The notes under the pieces: generated by a model
Told to the model about the DNA's origin: nothing
What the model saw: only the letters and a program-made list of their open reading frames with translations
Database searches by the model: none
NCBI RefSeq assembly: GCF_000993785.3
Contig: NZ_CP009922.3
Location: 5,642,001 to 5,706,000, forward strand
From: Streptomyces xiamenensis
Lineage (GTDB): Bacteria; Actinomycetota; Actinomycetes; Streptomycetales; Streptomycetaceae
Reading direction: 5' to 3'
Length of the DNA: 64,000 nt
Part shown: positions 26,821 to 35,738 of the stretch, one piece after another
How the letters are laid out: each line of letters opens with the position of its first letter
How positions within the stretch are numbered: position 1 is the first letter of the stretch
Translations under genes and position numbers: made by a program

Positions 26821-28050
26821 TCACCGCCGACCCGGCCGGCACGGACCCCGGACCGCCGCCAGGAGCAGTGGCGGAAGCAGCACGCACTGGGCCGCGACGG
26901 CCAGCCAGAACCCGGGCAGCAGTCCGGCCCGTTCGAACACGCCGTACAGCCGGCCGCCGAGCACACCGCTCAGCAGCGCACCCACGCCCACCGCCAGCCG
27001 CTGCTGGCCGAAGGTGACCGTCGCCGAGCGCCGCGAACGGGCCAGCGCCTCCAGATCGTTCTTGAGAAACAGCACCGCGGTACCGGCGCTCATCGCCAGG
27101 GCACCGGCGGCCACCCCCACCGGCCCTCCGGTGGCGAACGCCGTCATGCCCGCCGCCATGCAGCCGAAGCCGATGACCATCGCGGTGGGGTGCCCGATGT
27201 CCGCGATCCAGCCGGCGAGCAGGGGTTGCAGCACCACCAGGCCGAGCGCGTACCCCATCATGATCAGGCCGTAGCCCGCGGTGGCCAGCCGGCCCTCCGC
27301 GTACACCGACAGGTACTGGTAGAACTGCATGTACAGGTAGTGCGTGAGCACGGTCGCCGCGAAGGGGACCACCGCCAGCCCGCGCAGCACCCGGCGGAAC
27401 GGCTCGACGACCGGCCCGTCCCCGGCCGGCCCCGGGGGCTCGGGCCGCAGGAACAGATGCCCGATCGCCAGCACGGCGTAGAGCACCGTGTTCGCGGTGA
27501 ACAGCCGGCCCGGCTCGTGCAGGAACAACGCCCCCGCCACCGGCCCCACGGCGACGCCGAGATGACCGGCCGCGTTACCGGCGGACACCAGCCGTGGCCG
27601 TCGCGCGGGCGGCGCCGCGTGGATGAGGTAGCCGCGGAACGCCGGGGAGTAGAGCGCGCCCGCGCCGCAACTGAGGAAGAGGGCGAGCACCGTCAGCGCC
27701 GGGCTGCCGGCCCCGTACAGATACGTCACCGCGCCCAGGAGATACAGGGAGGTGGCGAGCAGCAGGGACCGCTTGAGCCCGGCGCGTTCGGCGAAGGCGG
27801 CCGTGAACGGCGCGCTCGCGAACTGCACCAGTGTGGCGGCCCCGAGCACCATCCCGACCTGCGCCATTCCGGCGTCCAGCCGGTCGCGCAGCAGCACCGC
27901 CAGGTACGGGTAGACGGCGAAGGTGCCGAGATTGACGAGGAAACCGCCCGCCAGCAGTGCGAGCTGTGCTCCCGTGAAGACCCCCCGCCCCCGTCCGGTA
28001 CGGCGCGAGCGCCGCGCGGTGCCGTCACCGGCCTCCGCGCACCCGCCCAT
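26821..28050 (-). CDS. MFS transporter, probable exporter
   Basis: A 409-aa, 12-helix major facilitator protein (AFAERAGLKRSLLLATSLYLLG is the helix 2-3 loop region; LAGWIADIGHPTAMVIGFG is its second-half counterpart). The first ~25 residues are basic and variable. GGAGGTCAGCC precedes ATG 28050. Carriers of this kind often accompany ATP-grasp amino-acid ligase clusters, so it may export the product of the 30-33 kb genes (inference). A palindrome lies about 100 nt upstream. Confidence 0.83.
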   Translation of the reverse strand: MGGCAEAGDGTARRSRRTGRGRGVFTGAQLALLAGGFLVNLGTFAVYPYLAVLLRDRLDAGMAQVGMVLGAATLVQFASAPFTAAFAERAGLKRSLLLATSLYLLGAVTYLYGAGSPALTVLALFLSCGAGALYSPAFRGYLIHAAPPARRPRLVSAGNAAGHLGVAVGPVAGALFLHEPGRLFTANTVLYAVLAIGHLFLRPEPPGPAGDGPVVEPFRRVLRGLAVVPFAATVLTHYLYMQFYQYLSVYAEGRLATAGYGLIMMGYALGLVVLQPLLAGWIADIGHPTAMVIGFGCMAAGMTAFATGGPVGVAAGALAMSAGTAVLFLKNDLEALARSRRSATVTFGQQRLAVGVGALLSGVLGGRLYGVFERAGLLPGFWLAVAAQCVLLPPLLLAAVRGPCRPGRR

Positions 28051-28146
28051 GGCTGACCTCCGACGCATCCTGGTGAGACGGCTGAGCCCCTGCCCGGGAC
28101 CTGCCCGCGCGTGGCCGGCCCCCGCACTACGGGTCGGCCACGGCCC

Positions 28147-28161
28147 CCGGGAAGTTCCCGG
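28147..28161. promoter_or_regulatory. Short perfect palindrome upstream of the MFS gene
   Basis: CCGGGAA-g-TTCCCGG, 7-bp arms around one base, in the 212-nt gap between the sigma-factor stop and the MFS start. It could be an operator for the MFS gene or part of a terminator for the sigma gene; the sequence does not decide. Confidence 0.35.
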
Positions 28162-28262
28162 AACCGGGCGGGGCGCGGGACGGCGGGTGGTCACGGTGCA
28201 CGGGTACCGCCGCACGGGGGCGCCGGGCCACCGCCCGGCACCCCCTCGGAAACGGCCCGCCC

Positions 28263-28907
28263 TCAGCGGTCGTCCGGCGCATCCGTTCTCCGGCGGGCCT
28301 GCCGTTCAGCCTCGATGAGCACGGCGAGCAGGCAGGCCCGGGCCCGCGCCACCCGGGAACGTACCGTGCCGATCGGGCAGCCCAGGATGCGGGCGGCCTC
28401 CTCGTAGGGCACGCCGAAGAGCTGGGTCAGCACGAAGGCGTGGCGGCGCTCGTAGGGGAGGGCCGCCAGCAGCTGGGTCAGCGCGATGCCGTCCTCGAAG
28501 CCCGGCAGGCCGCGCGGCTGGGTGCGCTCGATCACGGTCTGCCAGTCCTCCCAGTCGGAGAGCCGGGGACGGGCCGAGGCGCTCCGCAGGCTGTCCGCCA
28601 CGGTGTGGCGGGCGATGGACAGCATCCAGGTACGGGCGGAGGAGCGGCCCTCGAACCGGTGCAGGCTGCGCAGCGCCCGCAGAAACGTTTCCTGGACGAG
28701 GTCGTCGGCCAGCCGCGGGTCGCCCGAGAGATGGGCCACGAAGCGCCGCATGTCCCGGTAGAGAGCCCGGACGAAGGCGTCCACCGCGGCCGGGTCGCCC
28801 GAGCGGGCGGCCAGGGCGAGCCGGGTGACGGCATCGTCGACAGCGGCGGGCCGGTGCCGGGCGGGCGGCCGGGGGCGTCGGAAGGTCACAGCCGTGGCAG
28901 GTGTCAT
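28263..28907 (-). CDS. ECF RNA polymerase sigma factor
   Basis: A 214-aa sigma-70 family protein. Region 2 (ALYRDMRRFVAHLSGDPRLADDLVQETFLRALRSL ... WMLSIARHTVAD) binds core polymerase and the -10 element; region 4 (ALPYERRHAFVLTQLFGVPYEEAARILGCPIGTVRSRVARAR) recognises the -35 element. The Pro/Arg-rich first 20 residues are an extension. No anti-sigma factor with a ZAS motif is adjacent; the gene upstream on the same strand encodes a membrane protein (29060-29632), which might sense the signal instead (inference). Confidence 0.92.
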   Translation of the reverse strand: MTPATAVTFRRPRPPARHRPAAVDDAVTRLALAARSGDPAAVDAFVRALYRDMRRFVAHLSGDPRLADDLVQETFLRALRSLHRFEGRSSARTWMLSIARHTVADSLRSASARPRLSDWEDWQTVIERTQPRGLPGFEDGIALTQLLAALPYERRHAFVLTQLFGVPYEEAARILGCPIGTVRSRVARARACLLAVLIEAERQARRRTDAPDDR

Positions 28908-29059
28908 CGGTACACCGAGTCCTTCGTGTCACCGGACGCGGACGCACGAAGGACGTACGAAGGACGCGCGGGGGGACCGCGCCCGTGGGAGGTCCGGCCC
29001 GTGGGGTGGCGGGCCGAGTGCCGCTGCCGGAGTGGGAGTTCGGCGGCGGGAACCGGCTG

Positions 29060-29632
29060 TCAGAGGACAGCGGAACCGGCCGGCGGCCCCCGTGTGGTGA
29101 CGATGCGCAGGGCGGCGCGGGGCCGCCACCTGCGGGCCCTGGGGATTCCGGCCGGACAGCGCCGCCGGGCGGTGAACGGCGCGCGGCGCAGCAGGCGCAG
29201 CGGGGCCAGCAGCCACGCGCCCGCGGCCCGGGCGATGCGGAAGACGGCGCGTTCCCCGTGCGCCAGCCACAGGCCGGACGCCAGTGCGGCGGCGAGGTGC
29301 GCGAGGGCCATACCGGGTCCGGCGGACGCGGGGTCCGGGTGCCCGGCGTGCGCCGGTCCGTGGGCGCCGCTCGCCGCCGTGGTCAGCGAGAACGCCTGGT
29401 GCAGCGCCAGTTGTGCGACCACCGTCGCCGACAGCACCACCGGGACACCGCGTTCGCGTCCGGTGAGGAACCAGGTCGCGCCGCCGGTCGCGGGCAGCGC
29501 GAGGGCCGGCGCCCACCACGGCAACGGCTGCCCCGAGGCGTGGATGTGGCCGGCCGCCGCGAGCAGCACGCACAGGGCCGCGAACATCGCGGCCCTCAAC
29601 ACCCTGCTCGGTCGGCTCCCGGCTCTGCCCAT
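29060..29632 (-). CDS. Integral membrane protein of unknown function
   Basis: A 190-aa protein with about four hydrophobic helices (MFAALCVLLAAAGHIHASG; WWAPALALPATGGATWFLTG; VVLSATVVAQLALHQAFSL; MALAHLAAALASGLWLAHG) and a very Arg-rich C-terminal tail of about 45 residues. A His-rich loop (SGAHGPAHAGHPD) might bind metal. It lies 152 nt upstream of the sigma-factor gene on the same strand and may be co-transcribed. I do not recognise the family. Confidence 0.7.
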   Translation of the reverse strand: MGRAGSRPSRVLRAAMFAALCVLLAAAGHIHASGQPLPWWAPALALPATGGATWFLTGRERGVPVVLSATVVAQLALHQAFSLTTAASGAHGPAHAGHPDPASAGPGMALAHLAAALASGLWLAHGERAVFRIARAAGAWLLAPLRLLRRAPFTARRRCPAGIPRARRWRPRAALRIVTTRGPPAGSAVL

Positions 29633-30023
29633 GGCGGCTCATCCTCGCATCGGTGCGGGGATTGAGGGAGGCCCGTGAACGGACGAATTTCCGCCCGGAT
29701 GACGCCATTCACGAAGGACCGCAGGCAGACGCGGCACACCGCGGTGATGACGGCCGGAACTGACGGAACCTCAGGATCCGGAAAAGGAAAAGGACAACGG
29801 TTTCCCGCTGATGAGTCGGCTGCGGAGTCCATCTGGTTCCCCGCGCCGGCCAATTGATGGAGCTGATTTCTCAGCGTTTTGCCGATCGAAGCCATGGGCA
29901 CCATGCAGATGCTTATCGGGTCGCATTCTCATGGAATCCGGGGGTGGGCGCCCCCTTCCCGCACGGGGCCGAGCGGCCATCCATCCCATCCCGTACCGCT
30001 CTCCGGAGAGGTAGCGAAACGAC
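29633..30023. other. Intergenic region with divergent promoters
   Basis: A 391-nt gap between the leftward membrane-protein gene and the rightward methyltransferase gene. Its composition is less GC-rich than the genes around it (for example 29770-29930). No convincing ORF or RNA was seen; it presumably holds promoters for both directions. Confidence 0.5.
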
Positions 30024-30770
30024 ATGCAATGGTACGAGGACGAGGCGTTCTGGTCGGATTTCTCCAGCACGATGTTCTCGGAGCGAAGACGGGACGAGAT
30101 GGCCCGCCTGGTGGCCACCTCACCCCTGCTCCGGTTCGGGGAACAGGAGCGCGTGCTCGACCTGTGCTGCGGTCCCGGGATATTCCTCGTCCCGCTCGCC
30201 GCCCGGGGATATTCGGTGACCGGCGTGGATTTGAGCGCGCTCATGCTGGAACGGGCACGGGAGGCCGCCGCCGGCGCCGGTGTACGGGCCCGGCTGATCC
30301 AGGGCGACATGCTGACCCACCGCGAGCCCCGCACCTACGACGCGGTGCTCAATCTCTTCACCTCCTTCGGCTATTTCGAGCGGCACGAGGACAACACCCG
30401 GGTACTGCGCAACGCCTTCGACTCGCTGGTGCCCGGCGGACGGCTGCTGATCGACGTCATGGGCAAGGAAGTGCTCGCCGGGTGGATCGGCCGACCCCAA
30501 CTCGTCCAACTCGACGACGGATACGTGATCCAGCGCGACACGATCCTCGACAACTGGCGGCGGCTGCGCACCGACTGGACCCTGGTCCGGGGAGACACGG
30601 CCCGCGAGGCGTCGATCAGTTGCTGGCTCTACAGCGCGGCCGAACTGTCCGCGATGTTCGAGGCGGCCGGCTTCACGGACGTCCAGTGCTTCGGCGGCTT
30701 CGACGCCACCCCGTACGACCAGCGCGCCCAACGGCTCATCGTGCGCGGCGTCCGGCCCGCGGGCCGGTGA
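30024..30770 (+). CDS. Class I SAM-dependent methyltransferase
   Basis: A 248-aa protein with the SAM motif VLDLCCGPGIFLVPLAARG, acidic TGVDLS, and VPGGRLLIDVMGKE. Family members of this length methylate small molecules. It is the first gene of a rightward trio: its TGA overlaps the GTG start of the PLP-enzyme gene, which in turn overlaps the ATP-grasp gene. Acceptor unknown, perhaps the amino acid or dipeptide made by its partners (inference). Confidence 0.86.
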   Translation: MQWYEDEAFWSDFSSTMFSERRRDEMARLVATSPLLRFGEQERVLDLCCGPGIFLVPLAARGYSVTGVDLSALMLERAREAAAGAGVRARLIQGDMLTHREPRTYDAVLNLFTSFGYFERHEDNTRVLRNAFDSLVPGGRLLIDVMGKEVLAGWIGRPQLVQLDDGYVIQRDTILDNWRRLRTDWTLVRGDTAREASISCWLYSAAELSAMFEAAGFTDVQCFGGFDATPYDQRAQRLIVRGVRPAGR

Positions 30771-31837
30771 CCGTCATGCGCCCGCACCCGCACCCGCAGC
30801 CGGACGCGGTTCCCGCCCCCGCTCCCGTTCACGAGCACGTCACCGACGCCGTCAAGGCCCCCGACCTGATCCGGCTCGCCCCGCACACCGTGCTGGCCCG
30901 CTTCGAGACCCTCAAGGTGTACGCGGCGCTGGGCGCCGTCCGCACCCTGCTGGAGCGCGGCACGATCACCCCCGGGCAGACCCTGGTCGACAGTTCCAGC
31001 GGCATCTACGCGCTGGCCCTGGCCATGGCCTGCCACCGCTACGGGCTGCGCTGCCACATCGTCGCCTCCACGACCGTCGACGCCACCCTGCGCACCCAGC
31101 TGGAGATCCTGGGCGCCACCGTCGACCGGATGCCACCCTCCCAGGACCTGCGCCTTGACCAGGAGCGCCGGGTGCGCCGGGTACGCGAACTCCTCCTCAG
31201 CCGCCCGGACATGCACTGGATGCGCCAGTACCACGACGCCATCCACTACGCGGGCTACCGCGAGTTCGCGGACCTGGTCACCGCCGCGCTGCCCGGCCCC
31301 GAACTGACCGTCGTGGGCGCGGTGGGCACCGGGGCCTCCACCGCCGGACTCGTCCTGCCGCTGCGCCGGCGCGGCGTCTCCGTACGGCTGGTCGGCCTCC
31401 AGCCGTTCGGCAGCGTCACCTTCGGCAGCGACCGCTTCCAGGACCCGGAAGCGATCATCGCCGGGATCGGCAGCGCCATCCCGTTCGGCAACGTACGGCA
31501 CGAGCTGTACGACACGCTGCACTGGATCGACTTCCGGCACGCCACTGCGGGCGCCGTCGCCCTGCTGCGCGACCACGCGGTCTTCGCCGGCCTGTCCACC
31601 GGCGCCGCCTACCTCACCGCCGCCTGGGAGGCAGTGCGCCATCCCGAGCAGACCTACCTGGTCATCGGCCCCGACACCGGACACCGCTACACCGAGCGGG
31701 CATTCGCCCGCCACCGGGAGATCCCGGAGGCCCGCACCCTGAAACCCCACCAGATCACCGATCTGGCCGACCTGGTACCGCCCTGGTCGGTCATGGAGTG
31801 GCGGCGCCGACGCCACGGCGAGGAGACCCCGTCATGA
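30767..31837 (+). CDS. PLP-dependent enzyme, cysteine synthase / SbnA-like fold type II
   Basis: A 356-aa protein. The PLP lysine is probably in RFETLKVYAALGA, and the phosphate-binding glycine loop is GAVGTGASTAGL. The loop that in cysteine synthases reads SGNTG is SSSGIYALALAM here, so the usual substrate-carboxylate contact is altered and the substrate probably differs. Relatives make cysteine, 2,3-diaminopropionate precursors and O-ureidoserine by beta-replacement. The start is GTG 30767, overlapping the methyltransferase stop; ATG 30776 in the same frame is an alternative. Coupling to an ATP-grasp ligase suggests that it supplies an unusual amino acid (inference). Confidence 0.8.
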   Translation: MTVMRPHPHPQPDAVPAPAPVHEHVTDAVKAPDLIRLAPHTVLARFETLKVYAALGAVRTLLERGTITPGQTLVDSSSGIYALALAMACHRYGLRCHIVASTTVDATLRTQLEILGATVDRMPPSQDLRLDQERRVRRVRELLLSRPDMHWMRQYHDAIHYAGYREFADLVTAALPGPELTVVGAVGTGASTAGLVLPLRRRGVSVRLVGLQPFGSVTFGSDRFQDPEAIIAGIGSAIPFGNVRHELYDTLHWIDFRHATAGAVALLRDHAVFAGLSTGAAYLTAAWEAVRHPEQTYLVIGPDTGHRYTERAFARHREIPEARTLKPHQITDLADLVPPWSVMEWRRRRHGEETPS

Positions 31838-33048
31838 CCATCGCCGCACTCGAACTGCTCATCTTCGGCCTCGGGGGACTGGTCCGGGCCGCGGGGAACG
31901 CCGGACACCGGCTGTGTCTGCTCACCCGGGACCGCAGCGTCTACCGCCACGAACTCGCCCGGCTGCCGGCGGACGCGCTGGACATCGTGGACATCGACAC
32001 GCTCGACACCGCCGCCTGCACCGCCGCCCTGCGCGGCGTCCCCGACCTCGGGGGGCTGATCAACGCGACCGACACCTTCGGTGTCCCCGGCGCCGACATC
32101 GCCGCCGCGCTCGGGCTGCCCGGCCCCGACCCGGCCGCCGTCCGCCTGGTCCGTGACAAGCACCGGGTCCGCACGGTCCTGAGCCAGCGGGGACTGAGCC
32201 GGGTGCGGGCCGTACGGGTCGCACCCGACCCGTCCGCCGCGCCGGAGGTCCTGCGGGACATCGGACTGCCGGCCGTTCTCAAGGACACCGCCGGCACATC
32301 CTCGCGGGGGGTGTGGCCGGTACGCGACGCACCGGCGCTCCACGCCGCCCTCACCGCGGCGTCCCGCACCCCGCTCAAGGGAGACCTGCTGGCCGAGACG
32401 TTCCTGGCGGGGCCGGTCTACAGCGCCGAAACGCTCAGCTGGGACGGGCACACCCGGCTGCTGGGGGTGTGCAGCCGGCAGATGTCGCCCGAACCCGCCG
32501 TCCGTGAGGAGGCCGCAGCCTTTCCCGTCGCGCTCCCCGCCGGCGGCCACGCGCGGATCGAGACCTGGGTGGGCACACTGCTGGCCGCCGTGGGCCACGA
32601 CCGCGGCTTCGCGCACGTGGAGTTCGTCCTCACCGGCGACGGGCCCGAACTCGTCGAGATCAACCGCCGCATCGGCGGCGCGCTGGTCGGCGAGGCACTG
32701 AGCCGCCGGCTGGGCACCAACGTCCAGGAGGCGGAGATCGACACCGCCCTCGGCCGTCGCCCGCCGCTGCTGGACGCCGCCCCCGCATCCGGCCCCGCCT
32801 CCGGGTTCGTCCTCGTGTACGCCCCGCGCGCCGGAACGCTCGCCGGCTGGTCCGGACTCGACGGCCTGGACACCTTCCCCGGCGCCCCGCGCTGGTACCC
32901 GACCATGGCGCCGGGGGATCGCGTGGAGCACCTGACCGACCAGCGCGCCTGCACCGGGATCCTGCTGACCGAGGGCGCCACCGCCGAACTGGCTCTCCAC
33001 CGGGCCCTCAGCGCGGCCGGAAGCGTGCACCCGGTCGTCGAACCGTAG
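31834..33048 (+). CDS. ATP-grasp carboxylate-amine ligase
   Basis: A 404-aa ATP-grasp protein. Nucleotide-binding features are LPAVLKDTAGTSSRGV (lysine and small-residue loop), LLAETFLAGPVYSAET and HVEFVLTGDGPELVEINRRIGG, whose Glu and Glu-x-Asn bind magnesium. Enzymes of this class join a carboxylate, activated as acyl phosphate, to an amine, as in dipeptide ligases. GAGGAG precedes ATG 31834, which overlaps the PLP-enzyme stop (ATGA). It closes the methyltransferase - PLP enzyme - ligase operon. Confidence 0.86.
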   Translation: MTIAALELLIFGLGGLVRAAGNAGHRLCLLTRDRSVYRHELARLPADALDIVDIDTLDTAACTAALRGVPDLGGLINATDTFGVPGADIAAALGLPGPDPAAVRLVRDKHRVRTVLSQRGLSRVRAVRVAPDPSAAPEVLRDIGLPAVLKDTAGTSSRGVWPVRDAPALHAALTAASRTPLKGDLLAETFLAGPVYSAETLSWDGHTRLLGVCSRQMSPEPAVREEAAAFPVALPAGGHARIETWVGTLLAAVGHDRGFAHVEFVLTGDGPELVEINRRIGGALVGEALSRRLGTNVQEAEIDTALGRRPPLLDAAPASGPASGFVLVYAPRAGTLAGWSGLDGLDTFPGAPRWYPTMAPGDRVEHLTDQRACTGILLTEGATAELALHRALSAAGSVHPVVEP

Positions 33049-33094
33049 CGCCGGTGCCGTGGCGGTGGCGCCGGCCGCGCCTTGTCGGCCGCGA

Positions 33095-34066
33095 TCAGCC
33101 CTCGACGACCCGGACCAGGTACTTCCCCCGCACGCCCCCCGCCTCCAGTGCCCGGTGGGCCGCCGCCGTCTCCTCCAGCGGGAAGACCGTGTCCACGGCC
33201 GGGCTGAGCTTCCCCTCGCTCACCAGGCGGGCCACGGTGTCGAAATCCCCGCGCCGTGGGTTGCCGCTGAAGGCACGCACCCGGCGGCGCCCGTGGACGG
33301 TGCTGGCGGCGATGTAGCCGAGCGAGGCGAGCAGGCGCTTGGGATCGGGGGTGATCGTCACCATGCGCCCCCCGGGCTTCAGCAGGCGCCGGAAGGCCCG
33401 CAACCCGGTGCCCGCCGTGTCGAGGACCACGTCGTAGGAGCCCAGGTCCGCCGGCGCGACGCTCCGGTGGTCCACGGCGTGCCGGGCGCCGAGCGCGCGG
33501 ACGAAGTCCAGGTTGGCGGCGCGGGCCAGGCCCGTGACCTCGGCCCCGTACGCCGTTCCGAGCTGCACGGCGGTGCTGCCGACGCCGCCCGCCGCGCCGC
33601 GCACCAGCAGCCGTTCGCCGGGGCGCAGCGCGGCCTTGTCGCGCAGCGCGGTGACGGCGGTGGTGGCGATCGGCAGAGCGGCGGCGGCGATCAGGTCCAG
33701 TCCCTCCGGCACCAGGCCGACCCGGTCGGCCGGCACAGCCACGTACTCGGCGGCGCTGCCGAACCCGGAGGCCCGGCCCACGATGCCCCACACCCGGTCG
33801 CCGACCGCGACACCCGCCGCGCCGGTGCCGAGCGCGGCGACCTCACCGGTGAAGTCCAGCCCGACGCCTTGCGGGAACCTCCTGCCGGTGAGAAGCCGGT
33901 ACGTTCCCGAACGCGTCGCCGGATCCGCACCGTTGACGCTGAACGCGTGCACCCGCACGAGCACCTCCCCGGGCGCCGCCTCGGGGCGTGGCACCCGGCC
34001 CACGTACAGCACCTCGGGTCCGCCGAAGCGGTCGAACAGTACTGCTTTCATCGTGCGGTCGTTCAT
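33095..34066 (-). CDS. NADP-dependent quinone oxidoreductase-like MDR protein
   Basis: A 323-aa medium-chain dehydrogenase/reductase of the zinc-independent quinone-oxidoreductase type: VGLDFTGEVAALG, LLVRGAAGGVGSTAVQLG (nucleotide-binding loop), and no zinc-binding Cys/His set. It probably reduces quinones or enones with NADPH. ATG 34066 has AAGGTGAG upstream; ATG 34051 is an alternative. It is divergent from a TetR gene with a shared palindromic operator, the usual plan for TetR-controlled detoxification. Confidence 0.88.
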   Translation of the reverse strand: MNDRTMKAVLFDRFGGPEVLYVGRVPRPEAAPGEVLVRVHAFSVNGADPATRSGTYRLLTGRRFPQGVGLDFTGEVAALGTGAAGVAVGDRVWGIVGRASGFGSAAEYVAVPADRVGLVPEGLDLIAAAALPIATTAVTALRDKAALRPGERLLVRGAAGGVGSTAVQLGTAYGAEVTGLARAANLDFVRALGARHAVDHRSVAPADLGSYDVVLDTAGTGLRAFRRLLKPGGRMVTITPDPKRLLASLGYIAASTVHGRRRVRAFSGNPRRGDFDTVARLVSEGKLSPAVDTVFPLEETAAAHRALEAGGVRGKYLVRVVEG

Positions 34067-34127
34067 CGTCGCTCTCACCTTCGCCAGTCCGCGGCCGTCC
34101 GGGGATCGGGCACCGACGGTAGGCTCA

Positions 34128-34151
34128 CAAACGGACGGCATCGTCCGTTTG
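34128..34151. promoter_or_regulatory. TetR operator between divergent oxidoreductase and tetR genes
   Basis: Perfect inverted repeat: CAAACGGACG (34128-34137), spacer GCAT, CGTCCGTTTG (34142-34151). It lies centrally in the 106-nt divergent region, 22 nt before the tetR start, so the regulator probably represses both genes from it. Confidence 0.85.
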
Positions 34152-34172
34152 CCCCGGAGGTGAGAGACAGCG

Positions 34173-34853
34173 ATGGCGGAATCCTCTCGGATGACGGGCC
34201 CGGGCGCGCTGCGGGCCGACGCGCGGCGCAATCGCGAGCGTGTCCTGGCCGCGGCCCGCGCGGTCTTCGCGGAGCACGGGATCGACGCGTCGATGGCGAC
34301 CGTCGCCCGACGGGCCGGGGTCGGGGTGGCGACGCTGTACCGGCGCTTCCCGACCCGTGACGCCCTGGTGCGGGCCGCGTTCGCGCGGCAGATGGAGACC
34401 TGTGCGGGGGCGCTCACCGAGGCGATGGCCGACCCCGACCCATGGCGGGGCTTCGAGCGACTGGTGGAGACGGTCTGCGCGCTTCAGCGGGAGGAGAAGG
34501 GGTTCCCGGCCGCGTTCCTCGCGGCGTTCCCGGACAGCGCCGGGGCACACCTGCGGGTCCGCGAACAGGCCGAGCGGGACGTCGTCGCACTGATCCGCAG
34601 GGCCCAGGCGGCGGGCGCGCTCCGGGCCGACTTCCACCCGTCGGATCTCGTCATGGCCCTGATGTCCCACTGCGCTCTGGTGGCGGCCCTGCCGCACGAC
34701 CATGTGGCGTCCAGGCGCCTGATGGCGTATCTGCTCCAGTCCTTCCGCGCCGGGCCCGCCCAGGCCCCGCTGCCCCGGCCGGCTTCGCTGTCCCTGCGCG
34801 ACCTCCCGATCACCGCCGCCCACCCCGGGGAACGGCGGACCGCGCCGTCGTGA
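34173..34853 (+). CDS. TetR-family transcriptional regulator
   Basis: A 226-aa protein with the N-terminal TetR helix-turn-helix (RERVLAAARAVFAEHGIDASMATVARRAGVGVATLYRRFPTRDALV) and a helical ligand-binding domain, ending in a disordered Pro/Ala-rich tail. It is divergent from the quinone oxidoreductase gene, with a 10+10-bp operator between them; autoregulation and repression of that gene are inferred. Confidence 0.93.
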   Translation: MAESSRMTGPGALRADARRNRERVLAAARAVFAEHGIDASMATVARRAGVGVATLYRRFPTRDALVRAAFARQMETCAGALTEAMADPDPWRGFERLVETVCALQREEKGFPAAFLAAFPDSAGAHLRVREQAERDVVALIRRAQAAGALRADFHPSDLVMALMSHCALVAALPHDHVASRRLMAYLLQSFRAGPAQAPLPRPASLSLRDLPITAAHPGERRTAPS

Positions 34854-35003
34854 TCCGGCGGCCGGCGCCGCGCGCCGCCCCGGGACGACAGGAACCCGGG
34901 TGCGACCCGTCCAGGGAGAGCACGTCCTGGCCGCTCGCCCGCCGCCGCCGGAAGGTGGTGCTCAGCACGGCACGAGCGGTGGACCACACGGAGGAGCGAG
35001 CAC

Positions 35004-35546
35004 ATGGAACGGAACAGTCGGCGCGGATTCGTCTCCCTCGCGGCGGTCACAGGTGGCCTGTTGCTCACCGGCCCACCGGCCGTGGCGAACCCGCGCCCCC
35101 ACCAAGCGCCGGACGGCTCCCGTACGTCGGGCCGTGAACGCCTGAACAAGACCCTGGTGCTCAGGGCGTTCGCGCGACAGAACAACGGCGGCAGCTTCTA
35201 CGAGATCCTGGACGAGCGCGTTCTGTGGACGGTGGTCAACGGACGGACCTACCGGAGCAAGCGGGAGTTCCTGGACGAGGGGTCGGCGCCCATCCTGACG
35301 CGACTGGCGACGTACCTGCACATGACGCCCCAGAACCTGTGGGCCGACGGCGACACGGTCATCGCCCGCTTCGAAGGAAACGCGACGGCCCTCGACGGGC
35401 TGCCCTACCGCAACGAGTACTGCTGGGTGCTGACCCTGCGCGGGAACGCGGTGGTGCGGGCGTACGCGTACCTGGACATGGTCGCCGTCGCGGAACTCAT
35501 GGACCGGATCCCGGAACCGGGCCCGACCTCGCGCGGGCAGAACTGA
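35004..35546 (+). CDS. Exported SnoaL/NTF2-like protein
   Basis: A 180-aa protein. The N-terminus (MERNSRRGFVSLAAVTGGLLL) has a twin-arginine-like SRRGFV motif followed by a hydrophobic stretch and a likely cleavage after ...AVANP, pointing to Tat export. The rest resembles a SnoaL/NTF2-like cone fold: VLRAFARQNNGGSFYEILDERVLWTVV, then a strand-rich part ending in VVRAYAYLDMVAVAELM. Such proteins are cyclases, isomerases or binding proteins; no catalytic residue set can be named. GGAGGAG lies about 10 nt upstream of the ATG. Confidence 0.8.
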   Translation: MERNSRRGFVSLAAVTGGLLLTGPPAVANPRPHQAPDGSRTSGRERLNKTLVLRAFARQNNGGSFYEILDERVLWTVVNGRTYRSKREFLDEGSAPILTRLATYLHMTPQNLWADGDTVIARFEGNATALDGLPYRNEYCWVLTLRGNAVVRAYAYLDMVAVAELMDRIPEPGPTSRGQN

Positions 35547-35624
35547 GGACCGCCACCGGTACGGCATCAGCCGGGCACGCGGGCCACCCCGCCGCGCCCC
35601 GCTCTCGCCGGGCTGCCGCGTACG

Positions 35625-35738
35625 CGCTCCGGCCGCCGCGACGGCACCGACCTGCGCTGTGAGGCCGGTGGCGTTGCCGGCCACCCACACCCCCGGCACG
35701 TCGGTGGCGCCGGCCGTGCCGGGGACGAAGCGACGGCC
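35625..35738 (-). pseudogene. Remnant of a thioredoxin-reductase-like FAD oxidoreductase (C-terminus)
   Basis: The minus-strand translation holds GRRFVPGTAGATDVPGVWV followed by AGNATGLTAQVGAVAAAGA, the C-terminal FAD-binding end of NAD(P)/FAD-dependent thioredoxin-reductase-like proteins. The frame neither continues to a natural C-terminus nor extends upstream into the rest of the enzyme. The surrounding 35547-36013 gap has no other supported gene, so this is a decayed gene next to the tetR at 36014. Confidence 0.6.
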
